From NCBI GenBank assembly GCA_017505525.1, contig JAFVPB010000007.1, forward strand, positions 1-64,000: DNA of 64,000 nucleotides, given 5' to 3'. Under the pieces are notes generated by a model. That model saw nothing but the letters and a program-made list of their open reading frames with translations, made no database searches and had not been told where the DNA came from. Shown piece after piece: positions 32,254 to 41,983 of the stretch. Numbering within the stretch: the stretch's first letter is position 1; each line of letters begins with the position of its first letter. The position numbers and the translations under genes are program-made. Source of the stretch: Clostridia bacterium (GTDB lineage Bacteria; Bacillota; Clostridia; UMGS1883).

Positions 32254-33096
32254 ATGGATTTCACAAATAAGGTTGCTGTTGTTACAGGAGCTGGCGGAAC
32301 GCTTTGCTCTCAAATTGCAAAAGACCTTGCCTCTTACGGAGCAAAGGTGGTTCTTGTAGGAAGAACAGAGGAAAAGCTTTTAAAGGTATATGATGAAATA
32401 ACTTCCCTTGGCGGAAAGGCGATGGCTTTCCCATGCGACGTTACAGATACTGCTTCTGTTGAAAAGCTTGCTCTTGCAGTTAAAGAAACTTTCGGCAACT
32501 GCGATATGCTCATTAACGGTGCAGGCGGCAACAACATAAAAGCAATGCCTACAATCACCAAATTTGACAAACGCGAGCTGACAAATGATCTTCCCGAGGG
32601 AGAAAGAGGTCTGTATGACATTGACCTTGCTGCGTTCAGAAGCGTTCTTGATATAAACACAATGGGAACAGTTATTCCTACTATGACATTTGCAAAGCAA
32701 ATGATTGAAAACGGAGGCGGAAGCATTATCAACTTTGCTTCTATGAATAGCTACTGCCCCCTCACAAGATGCTTTGCCTATGCAATGAGCAAGGCAGCTA
32801 TAACAAATCTCACTCAATCGTTTGCAGCATATTATGCACCTGCAAATATTCGTATCAACGCGATTGCTCCGGGATTTATGGTAAACGAGAGAAGTAAAAA
32901 CTACCTTGGAACAGTTGAAGACGGGCTTACCGCAAGAGGTACTGCCGTCATTACACACACTCCTATGGGAAGATTTGGAGAAGCATCCGATTTATCGGGT
33001 TGTGTAAAATGGCTTCTTGATACTGATGCGTCGGCATTTGTAACAGGCACCACTATCCCAGTTGACGGTGGATTTCTGACGTTAGGCGGTGTATAA
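32254..33096 (+). CDS. SDR fructuronate reductase (mannonate oxidoreductase)
   Basis: A 280-residue short-chain dehydrogenase/reductase: NAD(P)-binding TGAGGTLCSQIA (about 11-22), NGAGG motif, active-site Ser in NFASMNSY and the YAMSKAA Tyr-Lys pair, then a C-terminal PVDGGFLTLGGV. The inserted segment after NGAGGNN containing LPEGERGLYDID is typical of the SDR-type D-mannonate oxidoreductases of Firmicutes. Placed between uxaC and uxuA it would reduce fructuronate to D-mannonate. Its stop falls 1 nt before the ATG of the next gene. Confidence 0.88.
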   Translation: MDFTNKVAVVTGAGGTLCSQIAKDLASYGAKVVLVGRTEEKLLKVYDEITSLGGKAMAFPCDVTDTASVEKLALAVKETFGNCDMLINGAGGNNIKAMPTITKFDKRELTNDLPEGERGLYDIDLAAFRSVLDINTMGTVIPTMTFAKQMIENGGGSIINFASMNSYCPLTRCFAYAMSKAAITNLTQSFAAYYAPANIRINAIAPGFMVNERSKNYLGTVEDGLTARGTAVITHTPMGRFGEASDLSGCVKWLLDTDASAFVTGTTIPVDGGFLTLGGV

Positions 33097-33097
33097 T

Positions 33098-34039
33098 ATG
33101 ATACTGACCGATTATTTTCGCAGCAAAAAGGATTTAACGTGGGATATAGCAAAACAGTGCGGTGTGGAAAAAGGAGTTATCCGTCTTCCCGAAGACAATA
33201 ATTTCGATTTAACAGACAAATCACACTGGCAAACAGTATACGATAATTTTATAAACTACGGAATAAAACCAATAATAATTGAGCCTATGCCAAACGAAGT
33301 GCACGACCATATAAAAGCGGGCGACGAAATGCGTGATGAATGCGTTGAAAAGGTTATTAAAATGCTTCCTATAATGCGCCATTTCGGGATTGATACAATA
33401 TGCTTTAACTGGATGGCTCATATCGGTTGGCTACGCACATCAAGCGATTATCCCGAGCGAGGAGGCGCTACTGTAACAGGCTTTGAAAAAAAAGATTTTA
33501 AGCCTGACGACAAGGCAATTACTCACGAAGAACTTTGGAATAACTACGAATATTTTTTAAAAGCAATAATTCCTGAGGCTGAAAAAAATGAAATCAAGCT
33601 TGCTCTCCACCCCGATGACCCGCCGCTTCCTTATCTTGGAAATGTGGGCAGAATTATGACAAGCTATGAAAGCATAAAAAAAGCAATTTACAACATTTGC
33701 CCAAGCGATATGCTTGGTGTTACAATGTGCCAGGCAACTTTCTATATTATGGGAGAGAAGCTTGAAAAAATCATTCCCGAGCTTCGCGATAAAATTTTCT
33801 TTATACATTTCAGAAATATAAAAGGAACAATAGAAAGCTTTCGTGAAACCTTTCACGACAATGGGGCTCTTGATATGGCGCATCTTATGAAGCTATACAA
33901 AGAGCTTCAAATAGATGTTCCCATACGTGTTGACCACGTTCCCACAATGAAGGATGAAAATACTGATATGGCTGGCTATGCCGCACTTGGCAGGTATTTT
34001 GCAATCGGTTACTTAAAAGGTCTTATTGAATGTTGTTAA
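33098..34039 (+). CDS. uxuA: mannonate dehydratase UxuA
   Basis: A 313-residue dehydratase converting D-mannonate to 2-keto-3-deoxygluconate. Family motifs seen are CFNWMAHIGWLRTSSDYPERGG, ALHPDDPP (metal-binding His) and IHFRNIKG. It is shorter than the usual 350-390 residues. A GTG at 33089 in frame would overlap the SDR gene by 8 nt, but the ATG at 33098 sits just after the stop and gives a natural start. Third step of the glucuronate branch; no KDG kinase or aldolase follows. Confidence 0.88.
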   Translation: MILTDYFRSKKDLTWDIAKQCGVEKGVIRLPEDNNFDLTDKSHWQTVYDNFINYGIKPIIIEPMPNEVHDHIKAGDEMRDECVEKVIKMLPIMRHFGIDTICFNWMAHIGWLRTSSDYPERGGATVTGFEKKDFKPDDKAITHEELWNNYEYFLKAIIPEAEKNEIKLALHPDDPPLPYLGNVGRIMTSYESIKKAIYNICPSDMLGVTMCQATFYIMGEKLEKIIPELRDKIFFIHFRNIKGTIESFRETFHDNGALDMAHLMKLYKELQIDVPIRVDHVPTMKDENTDMAGYAALGRYFAIGYLKGLIECC

Positions 34040-34090
34040 AAATAGGATATTCATATGAAATTTATAAAAAGATAGAAATGAGGTAATTTT

Positions 34091-35074
34091 ATGAAAGACA
34101 AACTGGTAGCATTTATGCTTTATCTGGGAGAAAATCAATGGGACGACTCTCCTATCCGTATAAATGCTCGCGGAAGCCGCTATCAGCCTAAGCTCACTAC
34201 CGATAGAAAAGTATGGAGAGAGATTACTGATTTTGCAGTGGAGCAAGGATTTAATGCCATCCAAATTCCCACAGTTGACGGCGTAAAGTATAAATCTCAT
34301 CCCGAAATCGCTATTGATGGCGCATGGGAGGTTGAAGAACTCCGCGAGGAACTTTGTCGTCTTCGCGAGATAGGTCTTACTCCTATTCCCGAACTCAATT
34401 TTTCAACAGGACACGATATATGGCTCGGGGAATATTCAAGAATGGTATCAACGCCTATTTACTATGAGGTTGTGCGCGACTTAATTCACGAGAACATTGA
34501 AATATTTGACACTCCCGAATTTTTTATGATGGATCAGGATGAAGAGACTCACATTGTTCAAAGAAGAATGGACTTTGTTTGTTTCCGCCAGAACGACTTA
34601 TTGTGGCATGATATTGAGTTTATGCATAACTGCATGAGAGAAAAAGGGGTTCGTCCGATAATGGCAGTTGATTTGTTTGCCAACCACAAGGAAGATTTCT
34701 TAAAACACGTAAAAAAAGATGTTGTCATAATGCCGTGGTATTATCTGACACTTCAGGAAGATGCCAAGGAGAAGCTTCCCAAACTTAATGACCCTGCCGA
34801 TTGGGAAAACTACAACAAATTTTTGATTTCTAAAATAGAAAGCTATTCAGAGCTTCCCAAACTTGGTTATGACGTTTTTCCAATGGTTTCAGATTGTTAC
34901 AAGGACTTTGGCATAGACCACTCAATAAAGCATATTGCAAATGATGTTCCTGAAGATAAGCTTCTGGGAGTTACCGTTGCACCATGGTTTGGTTGCACCA
35001 CCGAGGAACATAAATATGCTATTATGGATTCACTTGTTTCAACTCAGGAAGCAATAAACAAACATTGGAAATAA
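34091..35074 (+). CDS. uncharacterised protein, TIM-barrel-like (paralogue A)
   Basis: A 327-residue soluble protein with no function I can assign. Conserved with the next gene are DGVKYKSHPEIAIDGAWEVE, LNFSTGHDIWLGEYSRMVST and FDTPEFFMMDQDEE. The alternating helix-strand pattern and acidic clusters suggest a TIM barrel acting on sugars, perhaps a glycoside-hydrolase or epimerase relative. GAGG precedes the ATG. Located in the uronate operon between uxuA and its paralogue. Confidence 0.65.
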   Translation: MKDKLVAFMLYLGENQWDDSPIRINARGSRYQPKLTTDRKVWREITDFAVEQGFNAIQIPTVDGVKYKSHPEIAIDGAWEVEELREELCRLREIGLTPIPELNFSTGHDIWLGEYSRMVSTPIYYEVVRDLIHENIEIFDTPEFFMMDQDEETHIVQRRMDFVCFRQNDLLWHDIEFMHNCMREKGVRPIMAVDLFANHKEDFLKHVKKDVVIMPWYYLTLQEDAKEKLPKLNDPADWENYNKFLISKIESYSELPKLGYDVFPMVSDCYKDFGIDHSIKHIANDVPEDKLLGVTVAPWFGCTTEEHKYAIMDSLVSTQEAINKHWK

Positions 35075-35098
35075 AATAATAAGGGAGGGTATATTTTA

Positions 35099-36103
35099 AT
35101 GGTTAATAACTATATGTTTCACTTATATCTTGGCGATAATGTTGCAGACGACTCTGTAAACAGCTTGAATGTACATGGAAGAAATTTTTCCACAAAGCTC
35201 AATACCGATAAATCTGTGTGGGATGAAATCGTTGATAAAGCGGCTGAGTTTGGGTTTAACAGCATCCTTATTGAACTTGCAGACGGTGTGCGCTACAAAT
35301 CACATCCCGAACTTGCAGTTGAGGGTGCATGGGAAGTTGAAGAATTAAAAGCAGAACTTCAGCGCCTTCGCGAAAAAGGAATCACCCCCTATCCCAAGCT
35401 GAATTTTTCGGCGGCACACGATGCATGGTTTGGCATATATTCAAGAATGGTTTCTACCCGATATTATTATGCCGCTGCAAAAGAACTCATCAATGAGGTT
35501 ATTGATATTTTTGATACACCTGAAATGTTTAACTTTGGCTTTGACGATGAAAACCGCTGGTATCAGGCTCGCTACGACTTTATCTGCTATCGTCAATGTG
35601 AATTATACTGGCACGATTATCGTTTCTTTATCGACACAATAAGAGAAAGAGGAGTTCGTCCCTGGGTGTTTGTTGATCCTTATATTGTTGACAGCGAAAG
35701 ATTCCTTGAAGAAACCGACAAGGATGTTGTAATAAGCCCCAACTATTATCGTTCAAGCATATACGAAGACAATACTACAAAACAGCCTCTTGGAAATGAA
35801 GACGCTATGAAAAATCTTGCAAGCTTCAAAGAGCTTCCCGAATTGGGTTACGAAATTATACCTTTTTGTTCAACCTATATTCATCAATTCAATATAAAGC
35901 AGACTGTTAAATATGTTAACGAGGATATTCCTAACGATAAGGTTAAAGCAATTCTTGTTTCTGCGCTTCAGCGCACAGTAAAGCAAAAGAAATTTAAGCA
36001 CTTTGATGTCTTAAATTTAACAAAATTCGCAAGAAACTCTCTTGGTAATGGAGAAATTCTCGGATATAGGAGGAAATCAGACTATGGCAAAAAGCTACGT
36101 TAA
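35099..36103 (+). CDS. uncharacterised protein, TIM-barrel-like (paralogue B)
   Basis: A 334-residue paralogue of the preceding protein, with roughly half the residues identical across the first 150. It keeps DGVRYKSHPELAVEGAWEVE, LNFSAAHDAWFGIYSRMVST and FDTPEMFNFGFDDE. It extends with a different C-terminal tail that overlaps the start of the GH39 gene by 20 nt. AAGGGAGGG precedes the ATG. The tandem pair may form a heterodimer or split substrate specificity (inference). Confidence 0.65.
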   Translation: MVNNYMFHLYLGDNVADDSVNSLNVHGRNFSTKLNTDKSVWDEIVDKAAEFGFNSILIELADGVRYKSHPELAVEGAWEVEELKAELQRLREKGITPYPKLNFSAAHDAWFGIYSRMVSTRYYYAAAKELINEVIDIFDTPEMFNFGFDDENRWYQARYDFICYRQCELYWHDYRFFIDTIRERGVRPWVFVDPYIVDSERFLEETDKDVVISPNYYRSSIYEDNTTKQPLGNEDAMKNLASFKELPELGYEIIPFCSTYIHQFNIKQTVKYVNEDIPNDKVKAILVSALQRTVKQKKFKHFDVLNLTKFARNSLGNGEILGYRRKSDYGKKLR

Positions 36104-37589
36104 TGCAAATATAATTATCAAAAAGCAAAAGAATTTCTGGAACAACTTTCTTTTTCACCCCACAGACGGAGTAGAGGATGACTGGGGCTACGAAATACTA
36201 AAACAAATTTCCAAAGACAAAGCATCAAACAGGGTAAGAATCTATTCTATGTTCGAGGACATCGTTTCAATAGATGAAATCGGAAAGCTATGCTATGATT
36301 TCACCTTGAACGACATCAGGATCGACAGATTACTTGAATTCGGCTTTATACCTCTTATTGCCTATTGCGGTATTCCTGAATGTATTGCCAAGGATCCTGA
36401 AATGAACAATACAAATTCACACGGTTGGCTGCGTTATAAAGGCAAAAAATTTATAACTTCCATGCCAAAGGACATCGCCCTTTGGGAAGAAATCTGTTAT
36501 GAATACACAAAGCATATTGTAGAAAAATATGGTATGGAAGAGGTTTCAAAATGGTATTTCACCTGCCTTAATGAGCCCGACTCGCCCGGTTATTTTTTAC
36601 CTTATGAAGAAAACGAGGTTAAAAGAGCTTCATATAATAAGATGTATGACGCCTTTGCAAGAGGGGTAAACAGAGTCAGCAGCGATTTAAAGATTGGTGG
36701 CCCCACTGTTTCAGGTGAGGAAGATATTGGTCTTCTTGAGGCTTTCCTTAAGCATATAAAAGAAAGTAACACAAGGCTAAGCTTTGTCTCAGTACATGCT
36801 TATGGAACTACACCGTGGGAAATTCGTGATGGAAGCAGACCTTTCACCATTCAAAATCATTTCGACCGCATTCACGTATATCGTGATGTAATAAACAAGT
36901 ACTATCCCAATGGGATAGAATTTGTGGTTGACGAGTGGGGTGCTTGCACTAACGGTTATAGTCAGAAATCTGAATATCCCGAGCTTAATTTCCGCGAAAC
37001 TCCGCAGTTTGCGGCATATTTTGCAAATATGATAGCTCAGTATATTTACAAAGAATCACTTATTCCAAGCATTTTAATGATTTGCCTTTCAGGCCAGCAC
37101 ACTATGAAAGCAGAGTTTGAAGGATTCAGAAATTTCTTTTCTCTTAATTTTATCAGAAAACCGATATATAACGCCTATATATTAATGAATAAGCTTCACG
37201 AAAATATTCTGGAATCGCAGACCGACATTGAAAACCTTACCTTGATTCCCACAAAAGCCGAGGATGATTCTCTTGCTGTTATTCTTTCCCATGCATCAGA
37301 AGATTTCAAGGATGATATGCCCACTATAAACGATACTCTTGTTATAGATGGAGTTAATGGTGACAAGAAAATCACTGTGTGGACTATTGACGACAACAAC
37401 ACTTTCCCTTACGGTGAAATGCTTAAGAAAGGCTACTGCGAGCCTCTTACAAAAGAACAGATTGAGTATTTAAAGGATGTTTCAATGCTCAAACCAAAAA
37501 CATATACCGCAAAAGCTTCAGGCAAGCTTTCAGTTGATATTGAACTTGCGGGAAATGGAATAATTCTTGTTGAAGTTACCAACTCCTGA
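36084..37589 (+). CDS. GH39-family glycosidase
   Basis: A 501-residue clan-A glycosidase of the GH39 type (beta-xylosidase / alpha-L-iduronidase family). The acid/base is in FTCLNEPD (Glu164) and the nucleophile in FVVDEWGA (Glu284); SFVSVHAYGTT and an N-terminal DDWGYEILKQI also fit. A C-terminal beta-sandwich follows. No signal peptide, so it acts on imported oligosaccharides. The frame begins at 36042, but AGGAGG lies just before the ATG at 36084. It overlaps the end of the preceding gene. Substrate could be a xyloside or a uronic-acid glycoside. Confidence 0.85.
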   Translation: MAKSYVNANIIIKKQKNFWNNFLFHPTDGVEDDWGYEILKQISKDKASNRVRIYSMFEDIVSIDEIGKLCYDFTLNDIRIDRLLEFGFIPLIAYCGIPECIAKDPEMNNTNSHGWLRYKGKKFITSMPKDIALWEEICYEYTKHIVEKYGMEEVSKWYFTCLNEPDSPGYFLPYEENEVKRASYNKMYDAFARGVNRVSSDLKIGGPTVSGEEDIGLLEAFLKHIKESNTRLSFVSVHAYGTTPWEIRDGSRPFTIQNHFDRIHVYRDVINKYYPNGIEFVVDEWGACTNGYSQKSEYPELNFRETPQFAAYFANMIAQYIYKESLIPSILMICLSGQHTMKAEFEGFRNFFSLNFIRKPIYNAYILMNKLHENILESQTDIENLTLIPTKAEDDSLAVILSHASEDFKDDMPTINDTLVIDGVNGDKKITVWTIDDNNTFPYGEMLKKGYCEPLTKEQIEYLKDVSMLKPKTYTAKASGKLSVDIELAGNGIILVEVTNS

Positions 37590-37597
37590 AGGAAAGG

Positions 37598-38515
37598 ATG
37601 AAAAAAATGAATTTTAATGTGAAAGAAGAAGTAATCGCACTTACCCCCCATTGGAAAGGCGAAAGACTTCCCGACGGAAGACCTAAGGTAGATGAAAAAT
37701 ACCTGAAAGCACTTAAGACCCTCACACTTGAAGAGGTGTGGAAACCTATATTTGTTAAAGGATATGAAAGCCAGTTCGAGGGAAGGCTTCACACCCTGCA
37801 CGACGATGGCAGAAAGCTTATTGGCCGTGCCGTTACTGCAACCTATTGTCCATTCCGCCCCGACCTTGATGAAGTTACAAAAGGAATCGGCAAAAGCGAA
37901 GGCAGAACGGGAACATATAACCAATGGGTTATCGATAATCTTATGGAATACGATGTGCCTGTAATAGATATGTATGATAAGATTTACAAGGGCACCTATC
38001 TTGGCGGCAACCTTACAACAGCACTGAAAAATAAAACGAAGAACGAAAACGGTGGTGCTGTAATCTGGGGTGGTATACGCGATACCGAGCAGATGAAAAA
38101 AGTAGAAGACACTCAGGTTTACTACCGCGGAATTGATCCTACTCCCATACGTGATTTTATTATGACAGGCTACAACACAACCACGCGAATTGGAAACGCC
38201 GTATGTCTTCCGGGAGACGTTGTGTTCGGTGCAGGCGGAGGTGTCCTTTTTATTCCCTCTCACCTTGTTGAAGAGGTTGTGGGAGGTGCTGCTAAAACGC
38301 AGGTTAAGGATATGTTCGGCTTTGAAATGATTTCACTTAACAAGTTCACAACAGCGCAAATCGATAAAAACACCTGGACAAAAGATATGCTCGACCTTCT
38401 TTTAGACTGGATTGAAAAGGATGACCGTGCGGCACAGTATCGCGGACTTGATTGGTCACACGAATACGACCTTGCAATTAACGGAGACCCCAACGATACA
38501 CAATCTGCTTTATAA
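37598..38515 (+). CDS. RraA-like family protein (HMG aldolase fold)
   Basis: A 305-residue protein of the RraA-like / class II HMG-CHA aldolase family, longer than typical RraA (about 160-230) because of N- and C-terminal extensions. The family core GGAVIWGGIRDTEQMKK and GNAVCLPGDVVFGAGGGVLF is present, including the Arg-Asp pair that binds substrate and metal. In this setting it could act as a 2-keto acid aldolase or decarboxylase, which is inference. Either of two ATGs (37598, 37607) may be used; AAGGAAAGG fits the second better. M55 peptidase gene follows by 11 nt. Confidence 0.8.
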   Translation: MKKMNFNVKEEVIALTPHWKGERLPDGRPKVDEKYLKALKTLTLEEVWKPIFVKGYESQFEGRLHTLHDDGRKLIGRAVTATYCPFRPDLDEVTKGIGKSEGRTGTYNQWVIDNLMEYDVPVIDMYDKIYKGTYLGGNLTTALKNKTKNENGGAVIWGGIRDTEQMKKVEDTQVYYRGIDPTPIRDFIMTGYNTTTRIGNAVCLPGDVVFGAGGGVLFIPSHLVEEVVGGAAKTQVKDMFGFEMISLNKFTTAQIDKNTWTKDMLDLLLDWIEKDDRAAQYRGLDWSHEYDLAINGDPNDTQSAL

Positions 38516-38526
38516 GGAGAATCATT

Positions 38527-39309
38527 ATGAATGTTTTTATCCTGACAGACCTTGAGGGCATTCCATATGTTGATGATATAGAATGTATGGACAGAGGTAC
38601 CGACAAATATCTCGATGCCTGCCGTTATCTTACAGACGCACTTAATCTTGCAATTAAGACCTGCTTTGAAAACGGAGCTGACAATGTATACTACCTTGAT
38701 GGTCATGGTGGCGGCGGAAATGTTAATCCTGACGATATCGACCCCCGCAGCAAAAAATGTTCAATTGCCGAGTGGCAAAATCTTTTGCAAAACGGAATGG
38801 TAGATTGCCAGATAGAGCTCGGCTCCCACGCAAGGGCCGGCACACTGTATGGCTTTCTCGACCATACACTGACTTCAAAAGAGTGGTTTTCACACAAGGT
38901 AAATACAATTGAAATGAGCGAGCTTTCACTTCATGCGCTTTTGTGTTCACAATATTCTGTTCCCATCATTGCCTGTATAGGAGATGAGACTGCCTGCAAA
39001 CAGGCAAAGGAGTATATTCCAAACATATATACAGGTGCAGTAAAAAAAGCTGAGAAACGCAATGTTTCACAAACTTACAAAAACTGTGAGGATATTATTG
39101 TAGACACCGTTAAAAAAGCCCTTGAAAACTATAACGGCGTCAGCCTTTTTAATACACATTTTCCTGCATCAATTGAACTGACTTTCTACAGAACAGATAT
39201 GTGCGACGAGGTTTACGAAAAAGCACAGAAGAATGTGGAAAGAGTAAACGCACGTACTTTGAGAAAAACCATAGAGAAGCTTTCGTTCTACGAAGATTTA
39301 AAGTTTTAA
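38527..39309 (+). CDS. M55-family D-aminopeptidase (DppA-like)
   Basis: A 260-residue metallopeptidase of family M55: N-terminal FILTDLEGIPYV (metal-binding Asp/Glu), YYLDGHGGGGN (His) and LGSHARAGT plus a later IGDETA. DppA-type enzymes are zinc D-aminopeptidases, and the family also occurs in sugar clusters with unknown substrates. Cytoplasmic. TAAGGAGA precedes the ATG. Last gene of the uronate operon, followed by a strong terminator. Confidence 0.85.
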   Translation: MNVFILTDLEGIPYVDDIECMDRGTDKYLDACRYLTDALNLAIKTCFENGADNVYYLDGHGGGGNVNPDDIDPRSKKCSIAEWQNLLQNGMVDCQIELGSHARAGTLYGFLDHTLTSKEWFSHKVNTIEMSELSLHALLCSQYSVPIIACIGDETACKQAKEYIPNIYTGAVKKAEKRNVSQTYKNCEDIIVDTVKKALENYNGVSLFNTHFPASIELTFYRTDMCDEVYEKAQKNVERVNARTLRKTIEKLSFYEDLKF

Positions 39310-39378
39310 AGAGCGAGTGCATTGAAAATAGAACAAAGCTACGGTTTCAGAAAAAATATGTCTTTTTTTAGATAGTCT

Positions 39379-39415
39379 AAGGGGTGTAAAAAAACTTAGT
39401 TTTTTTACACCCCTT
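39379..39415. terminator. bidirectional terminator between the two sugar clusters
   Basis: Eighteen-base perfect arms (AAGGGGTGTAAAAAAACT and its complement) around one central base, with A/T runs. Serves the M55 gene and the convergent GH30 gene. Confidence 0.85.
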
Positions 39416-39425
39416 TTTGTTAAGC

Positions 39426-40751
39426 TTATATATTATTAGGAAAAATATAGGTGGCAATTGAATGTGGTTCTATTTTTGATGATACTATCTTTCCCATAAT
39501 CCTAAAAGAAAAATCATACTCATTATCTGTTGAGTTAAGAACAACAGAAACAATATTCCCATCAGGATTTTTAAAGGATATAGTATCAATTTGAGAAATC
39601 CATTTACTGCTGGCAATTCGCTTTGCGCCTTGCCTTACAAATTTACTGAAATGTCCTATGTAATAATAGGAATCATGAATGTGCAGAATATTATTTTTTG
39701 TGTCTGCCATAATAGGGGAATCGCAATAATTGCCCACATGATTTGGACCGCCGTCTTCATTTAAAAGAATATTCCAATCATAAAATGCGTTGCATCCGTT
39801 GTTAAAGTTGCCTATGATATCGTGCGCATATTTCTCTCCGATTTGTGTTGTGCATGATTTTCCAAGGCTATATTCATAACACCCTTCGGAAAAAATGAGC
39901 TGTTTATCTGGATATAGCTTTTTGAAAATATCAAGCTGCTCAAAATGATCTCCGCTATACCAATGAAAAGCAATTCCCTTAACATATTTTGATGCTTCAT
40001 CATCTTTTAACATACAGGTAGCTCTTTCAATAATGCGCTCTTTATTATGATCCCAAAAATACAAATCGATTCCAAGATTTTGCATTTTTCTTCCCAAATG
40101 ATTTTTTATAAAGTTCTTTTCTTCTTCAGCAGTATAAACACAGGAATCCCAGATTTGCGTTGCTTTAGGTTCGTTTTGAACGCTTATTGCACTGATGGAA
40201 ACCCCCTCTTTTTTATATTCCTCAATAAATTTTACAAAATAATCCGACCAAAGCTCGTAAAACTCTTTTTTGAGCTTTCCGCCATTATTCATTTGACCAT
40301 TTGTTTTCATAAATGCAGGGGGACTCCAAGGAGAAGCAAAAATGCTAATGTCGGTATATTTCTGTGCTGCCTTTATCATGGGGATAACAAATTTTTTATC
40401 TCTTTTAATATTAAAAGACTTAAGAGAAACATCGTTTTCTTCTATACAACTATAGTTTCCCAAAGAAAAATCGCAACTGTTAATGTGTATTCTGCCACAT
40501 GTATATCCAATACCCTCTTGCTTGTCAAAATAGAGCTTTAACAATTTCTCTTGGTTGCTTTTAGATAATTGACTGAAGGTTGAGGCAGCCGCCTCTGTAA
40601 AAGCACCACCAAAGCCTGATACTTCCTGATATTCAACTTCTGGGAAAATACAGATAAGATTGTTTTCGGTAATGTCGTCATTAGTAACATTAAGGTACTC
40701 CAATTTCATTGGAGATTGTCCTTGTATGGTCTTTATTACAGATACTTTCAT
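39426..40751 (-). CDS. GH30-family glycosidase
   Basis: A 441-residue clan-A glycosidase matching GH30 (glucosylceramidase / xylanase / beta-glycosidase family). Acid/base Glu194 is in SVQNEP and nucleophile Glu289 in IFSEGCYEY; the N-terminal GFGGAFTEAAA and ASPWSPPAFMKTNG are hallmark segments. A C-terminal beta-domain ends at HSIATYIFP. No signal peptide, so it is intracellular. AGGAGG before the ATG at 40751 overrides the longer frame at 40787. Last gene of the reverse cluster, starting 1 nt after the GNAT_C gene stop. Confidence 0.9.
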   Translation of the reverse strand: MKVSVIKTIQGQSPMKLEYLNVTNDDITENNLICIFPEVEYQEVSGFGGAFTEAAASTFSQLSKSNQEKLLKLYFDKQEGIGYTCGRIHINSCDFSLGNYSCIEENDVSLKSFNIKRDKKFVIPMIKAAQKYTDISIFASPWSPPAFMKTNGQMNNGGKLKKEFYELWSDYFVKFIEEYKKEGVSISAISVQNEPKATQIWDSCVYTAEEEKNFIKNHLGRKMQNLGIDLYFWDHNKERIIERATCMLKDDEASKYVKGIAFHWYSGDHFEQLDIFKKLYPDKQLIFSEGCYEYSLGKSCTTQIGEKYAHDIIGNFNNGCNAFYDWNILLNEDGGPNHVGNYCDSPIMADTKNNILHIHDSYYYIGHFSKFVRQGAKRIASSKWISQIDTISFKNPDGNIVSVVLNSTDNEYDFSFRIMGKIVSSKIEPHSIATYIFPNNI

Positions 40752-40752
40752 T

Positions 40753-41979
40753 TTATTCCTCCTGAAAATAGTAGCCGTGCATTTCATAAATTGCTTTATT
40801 ATTCATATAGTGCTCCTTAAGAGCTCTTTCAAGCCTTGTTCTTTCAGGCAATATTGTGATTGGAGGCTCTGTGTTCAGGGGCTGATTAAAAATAAAGTAA
40901 AAAACACCACGACCTGCACTTTTTGCGCCTATTCGGTTAAAGCGTTTTCCAAAGTTTACAATGTTTGATTCGTCGCCTAAAAGACCTTCTAACTGCGGGT
41001 CCATAAGCCAACTATAGCAAACAACTGCCTTATAATCAAAATCGGGAAAATATTGTTTTATAAAGCACTTTGCCTCTTCAAGTGTTTCGTCTATATCTTT
41101 TTCAGTAAAAGATGTTTTACTGGGGATATGCAAGCTTAGAACGCTATCACCGTGTGAGAGCACTTTTTTCCATTCTTTTTTTGATAAAGAAACCTTACTA
41201 GAAGCAAGGAAACCTCTTTCGTTGAATGGATATCCAACCCAATCAGCATCTGTTTCTGAAATTGTGGCAGTAAAGGAGTCGGATTCGTCTTCAAAATATT
41301 TTGCTCCTAACGGGAATCCATCTTTATGGAATTCCATATTATCTGCCAAAGCTATGTATTCGCCATTTTGGTTTTTGTAAACAGTTGCACTTGCCCAGAA
41401 AGATGAGAAGAGTTCAATTTCTAAATGCTTTATTCTGAAAAGTCTTCCATCTATTGATAATTGAAACCAACCTAAAAGATGAAAACCGTATGCTCCGTTG
41501 TGGCGCTTCTTATACTCATCTATACCAAGCTCGGGAGTTTTCATAACAGATGAGATTATTTCTTCCGGAAGATTTCGAGATTTTAATTTTTTGTAGCAAT
41601 AAGGGTAGAGGGAACATATAGCAAGAAAAGGAAGCATATCGTATGCCAGTGCTGGCTTGCCATCCGGAGATTCAGGTAAAACAAGCTCGCTCACATCTTG
41701 ACGGGCATACTCTCTGTTTTGAAGAGCATAGCAAAGCAGGGCGAGAAATGCACTGAGATATTCGTTTTTACTTATTTGCTTAGCAGTTTCTTTGCATATC
41801 TCAAGGTGATTTACCAAAATTCCATATTCTTTGCTTAAATTATCATAATAAGAAATATCAAGCAGAAGAGACCCGTTTGTATAAAAGTCGTCCATTGCAT
41901 TATTATAAATACTATGCCATCTTTCCGGAAAATTTTTACAGTTAACTTCCTGCATCAGTTCGTCTATCGATAAACGCAT
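40753..41979 (-). CDS. acyltransferase-domain protein (GNAT_C type)
   Basis: A 408-residue protein resembling the clostridial acyltransferase-domain family with NAT_N and GNAT_C domains. The C-terminal half contains SLHIPSKTSFTEKDIDETLE and CYSWLMDPQLEGLLGDESNI, typical of GNAT_C. The N-terminal half is helical. Its reaction is not known; such proteins turn up in carbohydrate operons. GGAG precedes the ATG at 41979, just 4 nt after the creatininase stop; the longer frame to 42072 overlaps that gene and is not used. Confidence 0.7.
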   Translation of the reverse strand: MRLSIDELMQEVNCKNFPERWHSIYNNAMDDFYTNGSLLLDISYYDNLSKEYGILVNHLEICKETAKQISKNEYLSAFLALLCYALQNREYARQDVSELVLPESPDGKPALAYDMLPFLAICSLYPYCYKKLKSRNLPEEIISSVMKTPELGIDEYKKRHNGAYGFHLLGWFQLSIDGRLFRIKHLEIELFSSFWASATVYKNQNGEYIALADNMEFHKDGFPLGAKYFEDESDSFTATISETDADWVGYPFNERGFLASSKVSLSKKEWKKVLSHGDSVLSLHIPSKTSFTEKDIDETLEEAKCFIKQYFPDFDYKAVVCYSWLMDPQLEGLLGDESNIVNFGKRFNRIGAKSAGRGVFYFIFNQPLNTEPPITILPERTRLERALKEHYMNNKAIYEMHGYYFQEE

Positions 41980-41983
41980 AATT

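Noticed and set aside
32334-32958. Reverse frames inside the SDR gene
   Set aside because: Antisense shadows; the forward frame has complete SDR motifs.
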